Shown: in pieces, positions 9,132-17,365 of the stretch
Layout of the letters: every line of letters starts with the position of its first letter
Position numbering within the stretch: the stretch's first letter is position 1
Assembly: GCF_041242975.1 (NCBI RefSeq)
Contig: NZ_CP162488.1
Span: 1,664,001 to 1,728,000 of the forward strand
Length of the DNA stretch: 64,000 nucleotides
Reading direction: 5' to 3'
Origin: Xanthomonas sp. DAR 35659
GTDB lineage: Bacteria; Pseudomonadota; Gammaproteobacteria; Xanthomonadales; Xanthomonadaceae
Program-made: the position numbers and the translations under genes
Notes under the pieces: model-generated
Told to the model about the DNA's origin: nothing
The model's input: only the letters and a program-made list of their open reading frames with translations
Databases searched by the model: none

Positions 9132-10439
9132 ATGCAAGCGGAAAACAAGCGCGTCCACACCGGCGAGCTGCGCGCGGTGCTGCTGTCCTTCGTCTACTTC
9201 TTCTGCGTGCTGTCGGCGTACTACGTGATCCGGCCGGTGCGCGAACAACTGGCCGCGGCGGTCGGCTCGACCCAGCTCCCTTGGTTCTACATGGCGACCT
9301 TCGTCGCCACGCTGCTGCTGACTCCGCTGTTCGCATGGATGGCGGCGCATTGGCCGCGACGGATCGTGGTCCCGGCGGTGTACGTGTTCTTCGCGCTGTG
9401 CCTGTTCGGCTTCGTGCCGCTGTTCAGCGGCTACGGCGGGCTCAGTCCGCGTGCGCTGGGCATCGTGTTCTTCGTCTGGGTCAGCGTGTTCAACCTGTTC
9501 GTGGTGTCGGTGTTCTGGAGCTTCATGGCCGACATCTGGAGCAACGAACAGGCGCGGCGGCTGTTCCCGCTGATCGGCCTGGGCGGCACCGCCGGCGCGG
9601 TAGCCGGCCCGCTGCTGACCCGGGGGCTGGTCGGGGTGATCGGCGTGGCGCCGCTGCTGGTGGTGTCGGCGGCGCTGTTGGGCGTGGCACTGGCTTGCGT
9701 GATCCTGCTCGGGCGCTGGGCACGGGTGCATGGCGCGCGCCGCCACGACGTCGGCCACGAGGGGGCGGTCGGCGGTGGCATGTTCGACGGTCTCAAACAG
9801 ATCCTGGCCAATCCGTTCATGCGGGGCATGGCACTGCTGATGCTGCTGGGCGATTGCATCGGCACGGCCGGCTACGCGCTGATGACCGATTACTCCGGCG
9901 CCACCTTCCACAACGCGGTCGAGCGCACCGAGTTCGCCGCCAACATCGACATGCTGACCAATGTGTTGCAGGTCGCCGTGCAGATCACGGTGACCCGCTG
10001 GCTGCTGATGAAGAAGGGCGCCGGCATGGTGATCGCGCTGTGGGCGCTGATCAGCGTGGGCGCGCTGGTGGCCACCGCGTTGTCGCCCGATCCCTATGCG
10101 CTGGCGGTGTGGATCGTGCCCTGGGTGGTGCTGCCGGTGGTGATCACCCGTGCGCTGACCTACGGCATGGTGGGGCCCGCGCGCGAATCGCTGTACACGC
10201 GGGTGCCGCGGCAGTTGCGCTACCAGGGCAAGAACGCGGTGGATACGGCAGTGTGGCGTGCCGGCGACGTGGCCGTCTCTTCGGCGATGATCGGCCTGCG
10301 CGGCCTAGGCGTGGGCGTGCAAGGTTTCGCCGCGTTGGCCGCATCGGCCGCGGCGCTTTCCGGCGTCATCGGCTGGCGCCTGGCGCGTGCGGTCGAAAGC
10401 ACCGCCCCGACAGCGGCGGAGGCGGCGCCGAGGCGGTGA
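9132..10439 (+). CDS. MFS / nucleotide-transporter-like membrane protein
   Basis: 435 residues from the ATG at 9132 with about twelve transmembrane segments. The opening (V-Y-F-F-C-V-L-S-A-Y-Y-V-I-R-P-V-R-E) is typical of the NTP/NDP-exchange-type branch related to TlcC proteins, and of many proteobacterial proteins annotated simply as MFS transporters. An in-frame start at 9078 is possible, but neither start has a good ribosome site. Divergent from the GMC oxidoreductase. The substrate is unknown; the similarity is to a superfamily only. Confidence 0.8.
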   Translation: MQAENKRVHTGELRAVLLSFVYFFCVLSAYYVIRPVREQLAAAVGSTQLPWFYMATFVATLLLTPLFAWMAAHWPRRIVVPAVYVFFALCLFGFVPLFSGYGGLSPRALGIVFFVWVSVFNLFVVSVFWSFMADIWSNEQARRLFPLIGLGGTAGAVAGPLLTRGLVGVIGVAPLLVVSAALLGVALACVILLGRWARVHGARRHDVGHEGAVGGGMFDGLKQILANPFMRGMALLMLLGDCIGTAGYALMTDYSGATFHNAVERTEFAANIDMLTNVLQVAVQITVTRWLLMKKGAGMVIALWALISVGALVATALSPDPYALAVWIVPWVVLPVVITRALTYGMVGPARESLYTRVPRQLRYQGKNAVDTAVWRAGDVAVSSAMIGLRGLGVGVQGFAALAASAAALSGVIGWRLARAVESTAPTAAEAAPRR

Positions 10440-10527
10440 GTCCGCGTCCAGCAGGCCGCGCGGCCGTGGTGCCGGCCACCGCGGCAACCGCTATGCTGTG
10501 CATCCTCTTCCGCCGATGGACGCGCGC

Positions 10528-10881
10528 ATGACCCTGCTGGCTTCGATCCTCGTATGCCTGGTGGCGCTGCTGCACGTCTACATCCTGGTGCTGGAGATGT
10601 TCCTGTGGACGCGGCCGCTGGGCATGAAGGTGTTCCGCAACGGCCCGGAGAAGGCGCAGTCGACCAAGGTCCTGGCCGCCAATCAGGGCCTGTACAACGG
10701 TTTCCTCGCCGCCGGCCTGGCCTGGGGCCTGGTCGCGCAGCGGGTCGATGTGATGCTGTTCTTCCTCGGCTGCGTGGTGGTGGCCGGCCTGTACGGCGGT
10801 TGGAGCGTCAGCCGCCGCATCGTGTTCGTGCAGGCGCTGCCGGCGGCGCTGGCGATTGTGGCGGTGCTGCTGGCGTTCTGA
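10528..10881 (+). CDS. DUF1304 small membrane protein
   Basis: 117 residues with about four hydrophobic helices and the DUF1304 hallmark E-M-F-L-W near residue 25, followed by P-L-G-M-K-V-F. The ATG at 10528 places the first helix at the N-terminus as in the family; an ATG at 10516 would add four residues. Function is unknown; it is an integral membrane protein. It follows the MFS-like gene by about 90 bp on the same strand and may be co-transcribed. Confidence 0.82.
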   Translation: MTLLASILVCLVALLHVYILVLEMFLWTRPLGMKVFRNGPEKAQSTKVLAANQGLYNGFLAAGLAWGLVAQRVDVMLFFLGCVVVAGLYGGWSVSRRIVFVQALPAALAIVAVLLAF

Positions 10882-11230
10882 GCCGGGCCGCAAGTCGTCG
10901 CCGATGCGCGGCGGCGACGCGCCTCTAGAGGCGCGAAGAATCCGGTTTGATTCGCGCGCGCCTTCAATCTTCATGCCGCCGCTGCGTGGCTGGCCGCAGC
11001 CCGCGCGCGATGCGGACTTTTCAATCGCGGTACATCTGCAGGGCGACGGAGCGCGAGGCGCTGCCGGCTGGCTGTGGGAGCGGCTTCGGCAGCGACAGCC
11101 ATTCCCGCTCAAGCGCCTCTTGGCCGACCCGGGCCACCTGATCCGCTCCCGCCGAGCGAAGACGTGTTCGGCTGACTCGCGCAGAAGTGGGTGGTGGACG
11201 CGCTGGTACTCAGCTCGGGGCTAGACCCTG
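10882..11230. other. Intergenic region with a REP-like repeat, no gene
   Basis: About 350 bp between the convergent DUF1304 and fadE genes. It holds the repeat at 11072-11096 and no open frame with family resemblance. Confidence 0.6.
11072..11096. repeat. REP-like palindrome (TGTGGGAGCGGCTTC..)
   Basis: A diverged copy of the family seen at 4591-4612 and 58026-58165; the second half of the palindrome is altered (ggcagcga instead of agccgcga). Confidence 0.55.
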
Positions 11231-11264
11231 AAACGCACGACGGCGGACCGAAGTCCGCCGTCGT
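11231..11264 (-). terminator. Terminator downstream of fadE
   Basis: A perfect 11-bp stem (11237-11247 with 11254-11264) and 6-base loop, 23 bp past the fadE stop; the minus-strand tail is only weakly T-rich. Confidence 0.65.
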
Positions 11265-11286
11265 GGGTGCCGCATGACCAGGGAGA

Positions 11287-13773
11287 TCAGGCCGCTTCGC
11301 GCGAATGCCCGTCGTCGGCCGCGGCCGCGGCACGCTGGAAGTAGCTGGCCGAACGCAATTCGTCGGTGTCGAAGTCGTCGACGCTGATCGTGTCCATGGT
11401 GATCTCGCGCAGTTCCTCCAGCTGGCGGCGCTCGTCGGCCGAGAGCACGCCTTCGCGCACCGCCTCGTCCAGCTGCGAGGCGAAGTCCAGCGCCTCGATG
11501 CCCTTGCTCTTGAGCGCCTTCAAGAACTTGCGCTCGACCGGTTCGGCCAGCACCGCCTTGGTCAGGTAGCTGGCGATGCGACCGCCCGGATTGTTCTCGC
11601 ACGGGGTCAGGAACACGCCCTGGCCGAGGCGATCGCGGGCTTCGTTCGGGGTCATCAGCAGCGCGGCGACGCGGTGGCCCAGGCGGTCGCCCGGCGCCTC
11701 GGCGCGGCGGCCCCACGGGAAGATCAGCGCCCACATCAGCCAGCCGACCGGACGGATCGGGAAGTTGCGCAGCGCCGCCGACAGCGCCAGCTCGATCTTG
11801 TGCACGCTGTCGTGGAAGGCCCAGGCCAGCAGCGGCTGGTCGGTCGCCGGCGCGCCGTCGTCGTGGTAGCGCTTGAGCATCGCGCTGGTCATGTAGATGT
11901 GGCTCAGCACGTCGCCCAGGCGCCCGGACAGCGACTCCTTGAACTTCAGCTTGCCGCCGAGCATCAGCATCGACACGTCGGCCATCAGCGCCAGGTTCGC
12001 CGAGTAGCGATCCAGCTTGCGGAAGAAACGGCGGGTGTAGGCGTCGCCCGGCGCGGCGCCGATGCGCGCGGCGGTCAGGCCGAACCACAGCGAGCGCACC
12101 GCGTTGGAGATGCCGAAGCCGATATGGCCGAACAGGTTGCGGTCGAACTCGTCGACGCCGGCCTTGTGGTCCGGGTTGCCGGCGGCCTTCATCTCCTTCA
12201 TCACCCACGGATGGCACAGGATCGCGCCCTGGCCGAAGATCAGCAGGCTGCGGGTCATGATGTTGGCGCCTTCCACGGTGATCGCGATCGGCGCGGCCTG
12301 CCAACTGCGGCCGGCGAAGTTGCGCGGGCCCAGGATGATGCCCTTGCCGCCGACCACGTCCATCACGTCGCTGATGACTTCGCGGCTCATCGTGGTGCAG
12401 TGGTACTTGGCGATCGCCGACGGCACCGACGGCACGTCGCCGCGGTCCACCGCCGCGGCGGTCGCCTGCGACAGCGCGCTGATCGCATAGGCCTTGCCGC
12501 CGATCCGCGCCAGCGCCTCTTCCACGCCTTCGAAGCGGCCGACCGACAGGCCGAACTGCTTGCGGATGCGCGCATACGCGCCGGTGACGATCGCGCCGTA
12601 CTTGGCGCCGCCGCTGGCGGTGGAGGGCAGGGTGATCGAGCGGCCCACGGCCAGGCACTCGTTGAGCATGTTCCAGCCCTTGCCGACCATGTCCACGCCG
12701 CCGATCAGCTGGCTGAGCGGGATGAACACCTCGCGGCCATGGATCGGGCCGTTCTGGAACGGCGAGTTCAGCGGGAAGTGGCGGCGGCCGATCTCAACGC
12801 CGGGGGTTTCGCGCGGCAGCAGCGCCAGGGTGATGCCGATGTCCTTGGTGTCGCCGATCAGGCCTTCCGGGTCGTACATGCGGAACGCCAGGCCGACCAG
12901 GGTCGCCACCGGGGCCAGGGTGATATATCGCTTGTCGAAGGTCAGCTTGACGCCGAGCACGTTGGCGCCATTCCACTCGCCCTTGCAGACGATGCCGTAG
13001 TCGGGGATCGAGGTGGCGTCGGAGCCGGCGAACGGACCGGTCAGGCCGAAGCAGGGAACTTCCTGGCCCACCGCCAGGCGCGGCAGGTAGTAGTCCTTCT
13101 GTTCCTTGGAGCCGTAATGCAGCAGCAGTTCGCCCGGACCCAGCGAGTTGGGCACGCCGACGGTGGAGCTGACCACGCTCGACACCGACGCGATCTTCTG
13201 GATCACCTTGTGGTGGGCCAGCGCGGAGAAGCCCAGGCCGCCGTATTCCTTCGGAATGATCATGCCGAAGAACTTGTGCTTCTTGATGAAGCTCCACAGC
13301 TCCGGCGGCAGGTCGGCGTGGACGTGGGTGATTTCCCAGTCGTTGGTCATCCGGCACAGTTCTTCGACCGGGCCGTCGAGGAAGGCCTGCTCCTCGGCGG
13401 TCAGCTGCGGCTTGGGATAGTTCAGCAGCTTCTGCCAGTCCGGGTCGCCGGTGAACAGCTCGCCTTCGAAACCGACCGAGCCGGTCTCCAGGGCGATGCG
13501 TTCGGTCTGCGACAGCGGTGGCAGCACCTTGCGGAACACCTTCAGCATCGGCGCGGTGAGCAGCGGCTTGCGCACGAACGGCAGCAGCAGCGGCACCGCG
13601 ATCACCGCCAGCACGACGGCGGCGACGATGGTGGCGATGTGGTGGGCGCCGAGCAGCCAGCACGCGACCAGCAGCGTGGCGCTCAGCGCGGCCCAGACGG
13701 CGAGCCGCATGCGGTGGTAGGCGGCGAAGGCGCCAGCCAGCAACAACGCGAGGAAGGGTGCAACGATGCTCAT
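11287..13773 (-). CDS. fadE: Membrane-associated acyl-CoA dehydrogenase (first step of beta-oxidation)
   Basis: 828 residues, close to the 814 of E. coli FadE. Two hydrophobic segments lie in the first 70 residues, followed by the acyl-CoA dehydrogenase domains (about 100-500) with I-P-K-E-Y-G-G-L-G-F and the flavin-contact region L-T-G-P-F-A-G-S-D-A. The C-terminal DUF1974 region is specific to FadE. It catalyses FAD-dependent alpha,beta-dehydrogenation of fatty acyl-CoA, passing electrons to the respiratory chain. The start codon overlaps the stop of the upstream hydrolase (ATGA), so the two are translationally coupled and probably share control by the neighbouring TetR protein. Confidence 0.93.
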   Translation of the reverse strand: MSIVAPFLALLLAGAFAAYHRMRLAVWAALSATLLVACWLLGAHHIATIVAAVVLAVIAVPLLLPFVRKPLLTAPMLKVFRKVLPPLSQTERIALETGSVGFEGELFTGDPDWQKLLNYPKPQLTAEEQAFLDGPVEELCRMTNDWEITHVHADLPPELWSFIKKHKFFGMIIPKEYGGLGFSALAHHKVIQKIASVSSVVSSTVGVPNSLGPGELLLHYGSKEQKDYYLPRLAVGQEVPCFGLTGPFAGSDATSIPDYGIVCKGEWNGANVLGVKLTFDKRYITLAPVATLVGLAFRMYDPEGLIGDTKDIGITLALLPRETPGVEIGRRHFPLNSPFQNGPIHGREVFIPLSQLIGGVDMVGKGWNMLNECLAVGRSITLPSTASGGAKYGAIVTGAYARIRKQFGLSVGRFEGVEEALARIGGKAYAISALSQATAAAVDRGDVPSVPSAIAKYHCTTMSREVISDVMDVVGGKGIILGPRNFAGRSWQAAPIAITVEGANIMTRSLLIFGQGAILCHPWVMKEMKAAGNPDHKAGVDEFDRNLFGHIGFGISNAVRSLWFGLTAARIGAAPGDAYTRRFFRKLDRYSANLALMADVSMLMLGGKLKFKESLSGRLGDVLSHIYMTSAMLKRYHDDGAPATDQPLLAWAFHDSVHKIELALSAALRNFPIRPVGWLMWALIFPWGRRAEAPGDRLGHRVAALLMTPNEARDRLGQGVFLTPCENNPGGRIASYLTKAVLAEPVERKFLKALKSKGIEALDFASQLDEAVREGVLSADERRQLEELREITMDTISVDDFDTDELRSASYFQRAAAAADDGHSREAA

Positions 13774-14690
13774 GGGCGTGCTCCGGGGACAGACTCGGTA
13801 ACGGCGGACGGTGCGCCGGCGCTAGCCGGTGGCAGTGCGTCCAGATAATGCAACACAGCGGCGGTAAATGCGGCGTTGTCGTCGCCGGCCAGCATATGCG
13901 TGGCCTCGGGCAGGTGCGCATGCTGCGCATGCGGCACCAGCGACAGGAATTCTTCGATGGTCTGCGGCGTGACCAGGTCGCTGCGCCCGCCACTGATCAG
14001 CAGCACCGGGCACTGCACCTGCGCGGCGGCCTGCGCGATCGCGCCCTGGTGCTGGTCGCTGTCGCGCGCAAGCTCTTCGACCAGGCGCGGATCCCAGTGC
14101 CAGTACCAGCGGCCGTCGTCATGCCGGCGCAACACGCTGCGCAACGCCTCCGGCGACTTGCGCGCGCGCTGCGGCAGATAGGCGGCGATGGCGTCGCCGG
14201 CGTCGTCCAGGCTGGCGAAGCCGCGCGGATGCGCGGTCATGAAGGCCAGGATGCGCTCGACCCCGGCCGGCTGCCAGCGCGGGGTGATGTCGACCAGCAC
14301 CATCGCGCGGAACAGGCCAGGCCAGCGCGCCTCGGCCATCAAGCCGAACAGGCCGCCCATCGAGGCGGCGACCAGCACCGGCGCAGGCGTCATTTCGCCG
14401 GCGACCACGATCAGGTCGTCGGTGAACTGTTCGCCGCGGTACGCCAGCCCGGCGGGATTGCGCGAGGAGTCGCCGTGGCCACGCGCGTCGTAGGCGACGC
14501 TGCGATAGCAATGCGCGTGCAAGGTCGCGGCGGTGGCCGTCCATGCGTGCCGGGTCTGGCCGAAGCCATGCGCGAACAGCACGCCGCCCGCATCGCCCGG
14601 CGTCAGCACGGTTGCGGCCAGGCGCGTGTCGTCCGCACCGGAGAGCAGGGTGGGGGCGGACGATGGCAGGGTGGTGGGCGAGGAAACCAT
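13770..14690 (-). CDS. Alpha/beta hydrolase, fadE operon partner
   Basis: 306 residues with the alpha/beta hydrolase fold: oxyanion region H-G-F-G-Q, nucleophile serine in A-A-S-M-G-G, and a C-terminal H in E-A-T-H-M. Probably an esterase or thioesterase acting in the cytoplasm on acyl substrates that feed FadE; the substrate is inferred from the operon only. I chose the ATG at 14690, which lies 1-3 bases from a predicted transcription start, so the mRNA may be leaderless; an upstream in-frame ATG at 14753 falls inside the regulatory region. Confidence 0.85.
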   Translation of the reverse strand: MVSSPTTLPSSAPTLLSGADDTRLAATVLTPGDAGGVLFAHGFGQTRHAWTATAATLHAHCYRSVAYDARGHGDSSRNPAGLAYRGEQFTDDLIVVAGEMTPAPVLVAASMGGLFGLMAEARWPGLFRAMVLVDITPRWQPAGVERILAFMTAHPRGFASLDDAGDAIAAYLPQRARKSPEALRSVLRRHDDGRWYWHWDPRLVEELARDSDQHQGAIAQAAAQVQCPVLLISGGRSDLVTPQTIEEFLSLVPHAQHAHLPEATHMLAGDDNAAFTAAVLHYLDALPPASAGAPSAVTESVPGARP

Positions 14691-14697
14691 ACCGGCT

Positions 14698-14725
14698 AGT
14701 ATGGACTGGCATGCGGGGATGTCAA
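14698..14725 (-). promoter_or_regulatory. Promoter of the hydrolase-fadE operon
   Basis: On the minus strand: TTGACA (14725-14720), a 16-bp spacer and CATACT (14703-14698). The predicted start is about 14691-14693, almost at the ATG of the hydrolase. The -10 box coincides with a copy of the repeated half-site described for this region. Confidence 0.6.
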
Positions 14726-14816
14726 TACGATGCAGTATGGAGCGAAAAGCCAATGCTGCTGGGCATTTGCGCTCGATTCATGCAAGTTACATACTGCAAT
14801 CGACTGCCCCGTATGG
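14725..14816. promoter_or_regulatory. Candidate TetR operator cluster
   Basis: A perfect 9-bp inverted repeat pairs TGCAGTATG (14731-14739) with CATACTGCA (14790-14798). Related GTATGG half-sites occur at 14699-14704, 14735-14740 and 14811-14816. Both divergent -10 boxes read CATACT and overlap half-sites, which suits autorepression by the adjacent TetR protein. Confidence 0.5.
14767..14795 (+). promoter_or_regulatory. Promoter of the tetR gene
   Basis: TTGCGC (14767-14772), a 17-bp spacer and CATACT (14790-14795), giving a predicted start near 14802, some 27 bases before the TetR ATG. Confidence 0.45.
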
Positions 14817-14828
14817 TTAAATCGACGG

Positions 14829-15440
14829 ATGAACAACGCCTCCGCGCCTTCCACCGACGAGGCCGCCACTTCGGGTGGCGGCCGCAACAACCGACTCAGC
14901 GCCGAGGACTGGGCGCAGGCCGCCCTGGACCTGATCGCCGAACAGGGCGTCAACGCGGTGGCGGTGGAGCCGCTGGCGCGCCGGCTCGGCGTCACCAAGG
15001 GCAGCTTCTACTGGCATTTCCCCTCGCGCGACGCGCTGTTGCAGGCGGCGCTGGAGCGGTGGGAACTGGTCGAGCAGCAGCAGGTGTTCGGCAGTCTCGA
15101 GGAGGTGCCCGATCCACGCACCCGCTTGCGCGCGCTGTTCCAACTGGTGGCGCACGAGGTCAAGCCGCACATCATCTATAGCGAACTGCTCAAGGCGCTG
15201 GACCATCCGGCGGTGCGCCCGGTGATCGACCGCGTCTCGCAACGGCGCATGGAGTACCTGATCGCCTCGTTCCGCCAGGCCGGGCTGAGCCGCACCGACG
15301 CCCAGCATCGCGCCCGGCTGGCCTATGCCGCCTACGTCGGCTTCCTGCAGTTGTCGCTGCAGCTGCATCAGCCCAAGCAGGCGCGCGAGGAATTCGAGGC
15401 CTACGTCGAACACGTCATCGTGACCCTGATCCCGGGCTGA
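14829..15440 (+). CDS. TetR/AcrR-family transcriptional regulator
   Basis: 203 residues. The helix-turn-helix lies at about residues 44-64 with the recognition-helix wording R-L-G-V-T-K-G-S-F-Y-W-H-F, typical of TetR. The ligand domain is alpha-helical. I use the ATG at 14829; an ATG at 14730 would extend through the promoter. Divergent from the hydrolase-fadE operon, whose promoter carries dyads, so it probably represses that operon in response to a fatty acyl ligand, and itself. Its stop overlaps the next gene (TGATG). Confidence 0.9.
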   Translation: MNNASAPSTDEAATSGGGRNNRLSAEDWAQAALDLIAEQGVNAVAVEPLARRLGVTKGSFYWHFPSRDALLQAALERWELVEQQQVFGSLEEVPDPRTRLRALFQLVAHEVKPHIIYSELLKALDHPAVRPVIDRVSQRRMEYLIASFRQAGLSRTDAQHRARLAYAAYVGFLQLSLQLHQPKQAREEFEAYVEHVIVTLIPG

Positions 15441-16732
15441 TGTTCCAGGAACTGACCCGCGCGGGCGTGCACGAGGAGGTGCGGCGCCACCTCGCCCAGG
15501 GCGACTACCGGCGCGCCGATGCGCTGTGCGAACAGGTGCTGGCGAAGGCGGCGGACGACGTGACGCTGCGCCGTCTGCATGCGACGTTGCTGACGGACAG
15601 CGGCCAGCTCGCGCGCGCGGCGCAAGCCTGGGCCGTGGTCGCCGACGCCGACCCGAGCCTGGAGGCGTGGAGCCGGCTTGGCATGTGCCTGGCGCATCTG
15701 GGCGAGCACGCGCAGGCGGTGCCGGCGTTCGAGCAGGGCGTGCGGCTGGCGCCGGACGCGTTCCTGCTGCGGCTGTGGCTGGCCGAGAGCCTGGACGCGC
15801 TGGGGCGCGGCGACGAGGCCTTGCCGATGTACTTTGCCGCGGTGCACGCCGCGCAGGCCAAGGGCCGCTGGCTCGATCAGCGCAGCACCGCGCCGGAATT
15901 GCAGCCGCGGGTGCTGGCGGCGATGGCGCGCATCGACCAGGGCCGGCACGCCCTGTTCGCCTCCGCATTGCAGCCGCTGGTCGATCGCTTCGGCGAGGCG
16001 GCGCTGCGCCGGGTGACCGCGGCGCTGCGGATCTACCTGGGCTTGCAGCCGCGTCCGGCCGACGACGGCCAGCGCCCGACCTTTCTCTACGTGCCGGACC
16101 TGGATCCGTCGCCGTATCTTGGGGCGGAGCGGTTCCCCTGGTACGCGCGCCTGCAGGGCGCCACCGAAGGCATCTGCAACGAACTGCGGCAGGTGCTGGC
16201 CTCGCGCCAGGCGGTGCAGCCATTCCTGGACTTCAGCAATGGCGCCACGCCGCAGGACTACCTGAGCGCCCGGCATGGCGACGGCGCCTGGGATGCCTAC
16301 TTCTTCTACCGACACGGCGTGGCGCATGCCGAGAACCTGCAGCGCTGTCCGGTCACCGCGGCGGCGCTGGCGCATGTGCCGCTGACCAGGATCGATCTGC
16401 ACGCGCCGGAGGTGCTGTTCTCGATCCTGGCGCCGGGCACCACGATCAAGCCGCATTACGGGGTCAGCAACTCGCGCGTGGTCACCCACCTGCCGCTGAT
16501 CGTGCCGCCGGATTGCGCACTGGACGTGGCGGGCATCGCCCATCACTGGCAAGTCGGGCAACTGGTCACATTCAACGACACCTGCCTGCACCAGGCCTGG
16601 AATCACAGCGAACAGGTGCGGGTGGTGATGATCCTGGATACCTGGCATCCGGACCTGGAAGAGGCCGAGACGCTGGCGCTGCGGCACCTGGTCGAGTGCA
16701 TCGGTGCGTTCAACCTGCGCGCGGGACTGTAG
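15440..16732 (+). CDS. Aspartyl/asparaginyl beta-hydroxylase-type dioxygenase with TPR-like N-terminus
   Basis: 430 residues. The first 170 or so are helical and TPR-like. The C-terminal Asp/Arg hydroxylase domain (about 225-415) has the double-histidine iron site: His339 in K-P-H-Y-G and His384 in C-L-H-Q-A-W-N, with Arg394 as the likely 2-oxoglutarate contact; H339/H384 spacing resembles AspH. These enzymes hydroxylate Asp/Asn in proteins or, for LpxO, lipid A acyl chains. No N-terminal membrane helix is seen, so a soluble peptide or protein substrate is more likely than lipid A. It overlaps the tetR stop by one base but converges on the oxygenase/sulfotransferase genes, its probable functional partners. 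Confidence 0.85.
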   Translation: MFQELTRAGVHEEVRRHLAQGDYRRADALCEQVLAKAADDVTLRRLHATLLTDSGQLARAAQAWAVVADADPSLEAWSRLGMCLAHLGEHAQAVPAFEQGVRLAPDAFLLRLWLAESLDALGRGDEALPMYFAAVHAAQAKGRWLDQRSTAPELQPRVLAAMARIDQGRHALFASALQPLVDRFGEAALRRVTAALRIYLGLQPRPADDGQRPTFLYVPDLDPSPYLGAERFPWYARLQGATEGICNELRQVLASRQAVQPFLDFSNGATPQDYLSARHGDGAWDAYFFYRHGVAHAENLQRCPVTAAALAHVPLTRIDLHAPEVLFSILAPGTTIKPHYGVSNSRVVTHLPLIVPPDCALDVAGIAHHWQVGQLVTFNDTCLHQAWNHSEQVRVVMILDTWHPDLEEAETLALRHLVECIGAFNLRAGL

Positions 16733-16798
16733 CGCGGGCGGCGCCTGCGCTGGATGCCGCGCGGCCTCGGCGCGCGCCGCGTCGCGCCAATCCGCCGC

Positions 16799-17365
16799 TC
16801 AGCGCTTGAACATCAGGTAGGTGGACAGGATGTATTTGTCGTTGGACACAGGCGCATTGCCGACGTGCTGGTACATCCAGTACGGCGGGAACATCAGCAA
16901 CCTGCCGGCGCGCGGCGCGGTCTCCACGTCCAGATCGCAGAAGCGCGTGGTGCCGCCCTCGGCGACGTCGTTGAGATACCACAGGAACACCAGGTAGCGC
17001 TCGGCCACTTCGTCGATCGAATCGAAATGCGGCTGGAAACGGTCGCTGCCGCCGATCTGGTACTTCTTCAAGATCAGCCGGTCGATGGTCGGGCGATAGG
17101 GGATGGGCAGGGTCAGGCCGAGGTCCTGGTTGTAGCGCGCCAGGTAGTGCTCGATCTTGTCGAGAAAGAACCCGAGAAACGCCGGATCGGCGAGCTTGCC
17201 GACATCCAGCTCGGTCCAGTTGCTGTCGCCGAGCGCCGCGCGGCTGTTGCTGCCGTTGCGCTGGTGATGCGCGCGCGAGGCCTCGAAGCCGTCGATCAGT
17301 TGGCGGCAGAACGCCGCGGGCAACGCGTCGTCGTAGCTGCGGATGTAATCGCTGAGCGCTTTCAT
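16799..17365 (-). CDS. 2-oxoglutarate/Fe(II)-dependent oxygenase
   Basis: 188 residues, a compact prolyl-4-hydroxylase-type 2OG-Fe(II) enzyme. Iron ligands are visible as His113 and Asp115 (Q-P-H-F-D) and His167 (Q-H-V-G), with Lys177 ten residues later at the 2-oxoglutarate carboxylate position. Its ATG overlaps the stop of the upstream sulfotransferase gene (ATGA), so the two are coupled. No signal peptide. The substrate is unknown; a protein or peptide side chain handled together with the sulfotransferase is a reasonable guess. Confidence 0.87.
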   Translation of the reverse strand: MKALSDYIRSYDDALPAAFCRQLIDGFEASRAHHQRNGSNSRAALGDSNWTELDVGKLADPAFLGFFLDKIEHYLARYNQDLGLTLPIPYRPTIDRLILKKYQIGGSDRFQPHFDSIDEVAERYLVFLWYLNDVAEGGTTRFCDLDVETAPRAGRLLMFPPYWMYQHVGNAPVSNDKYILSTYLMFKR

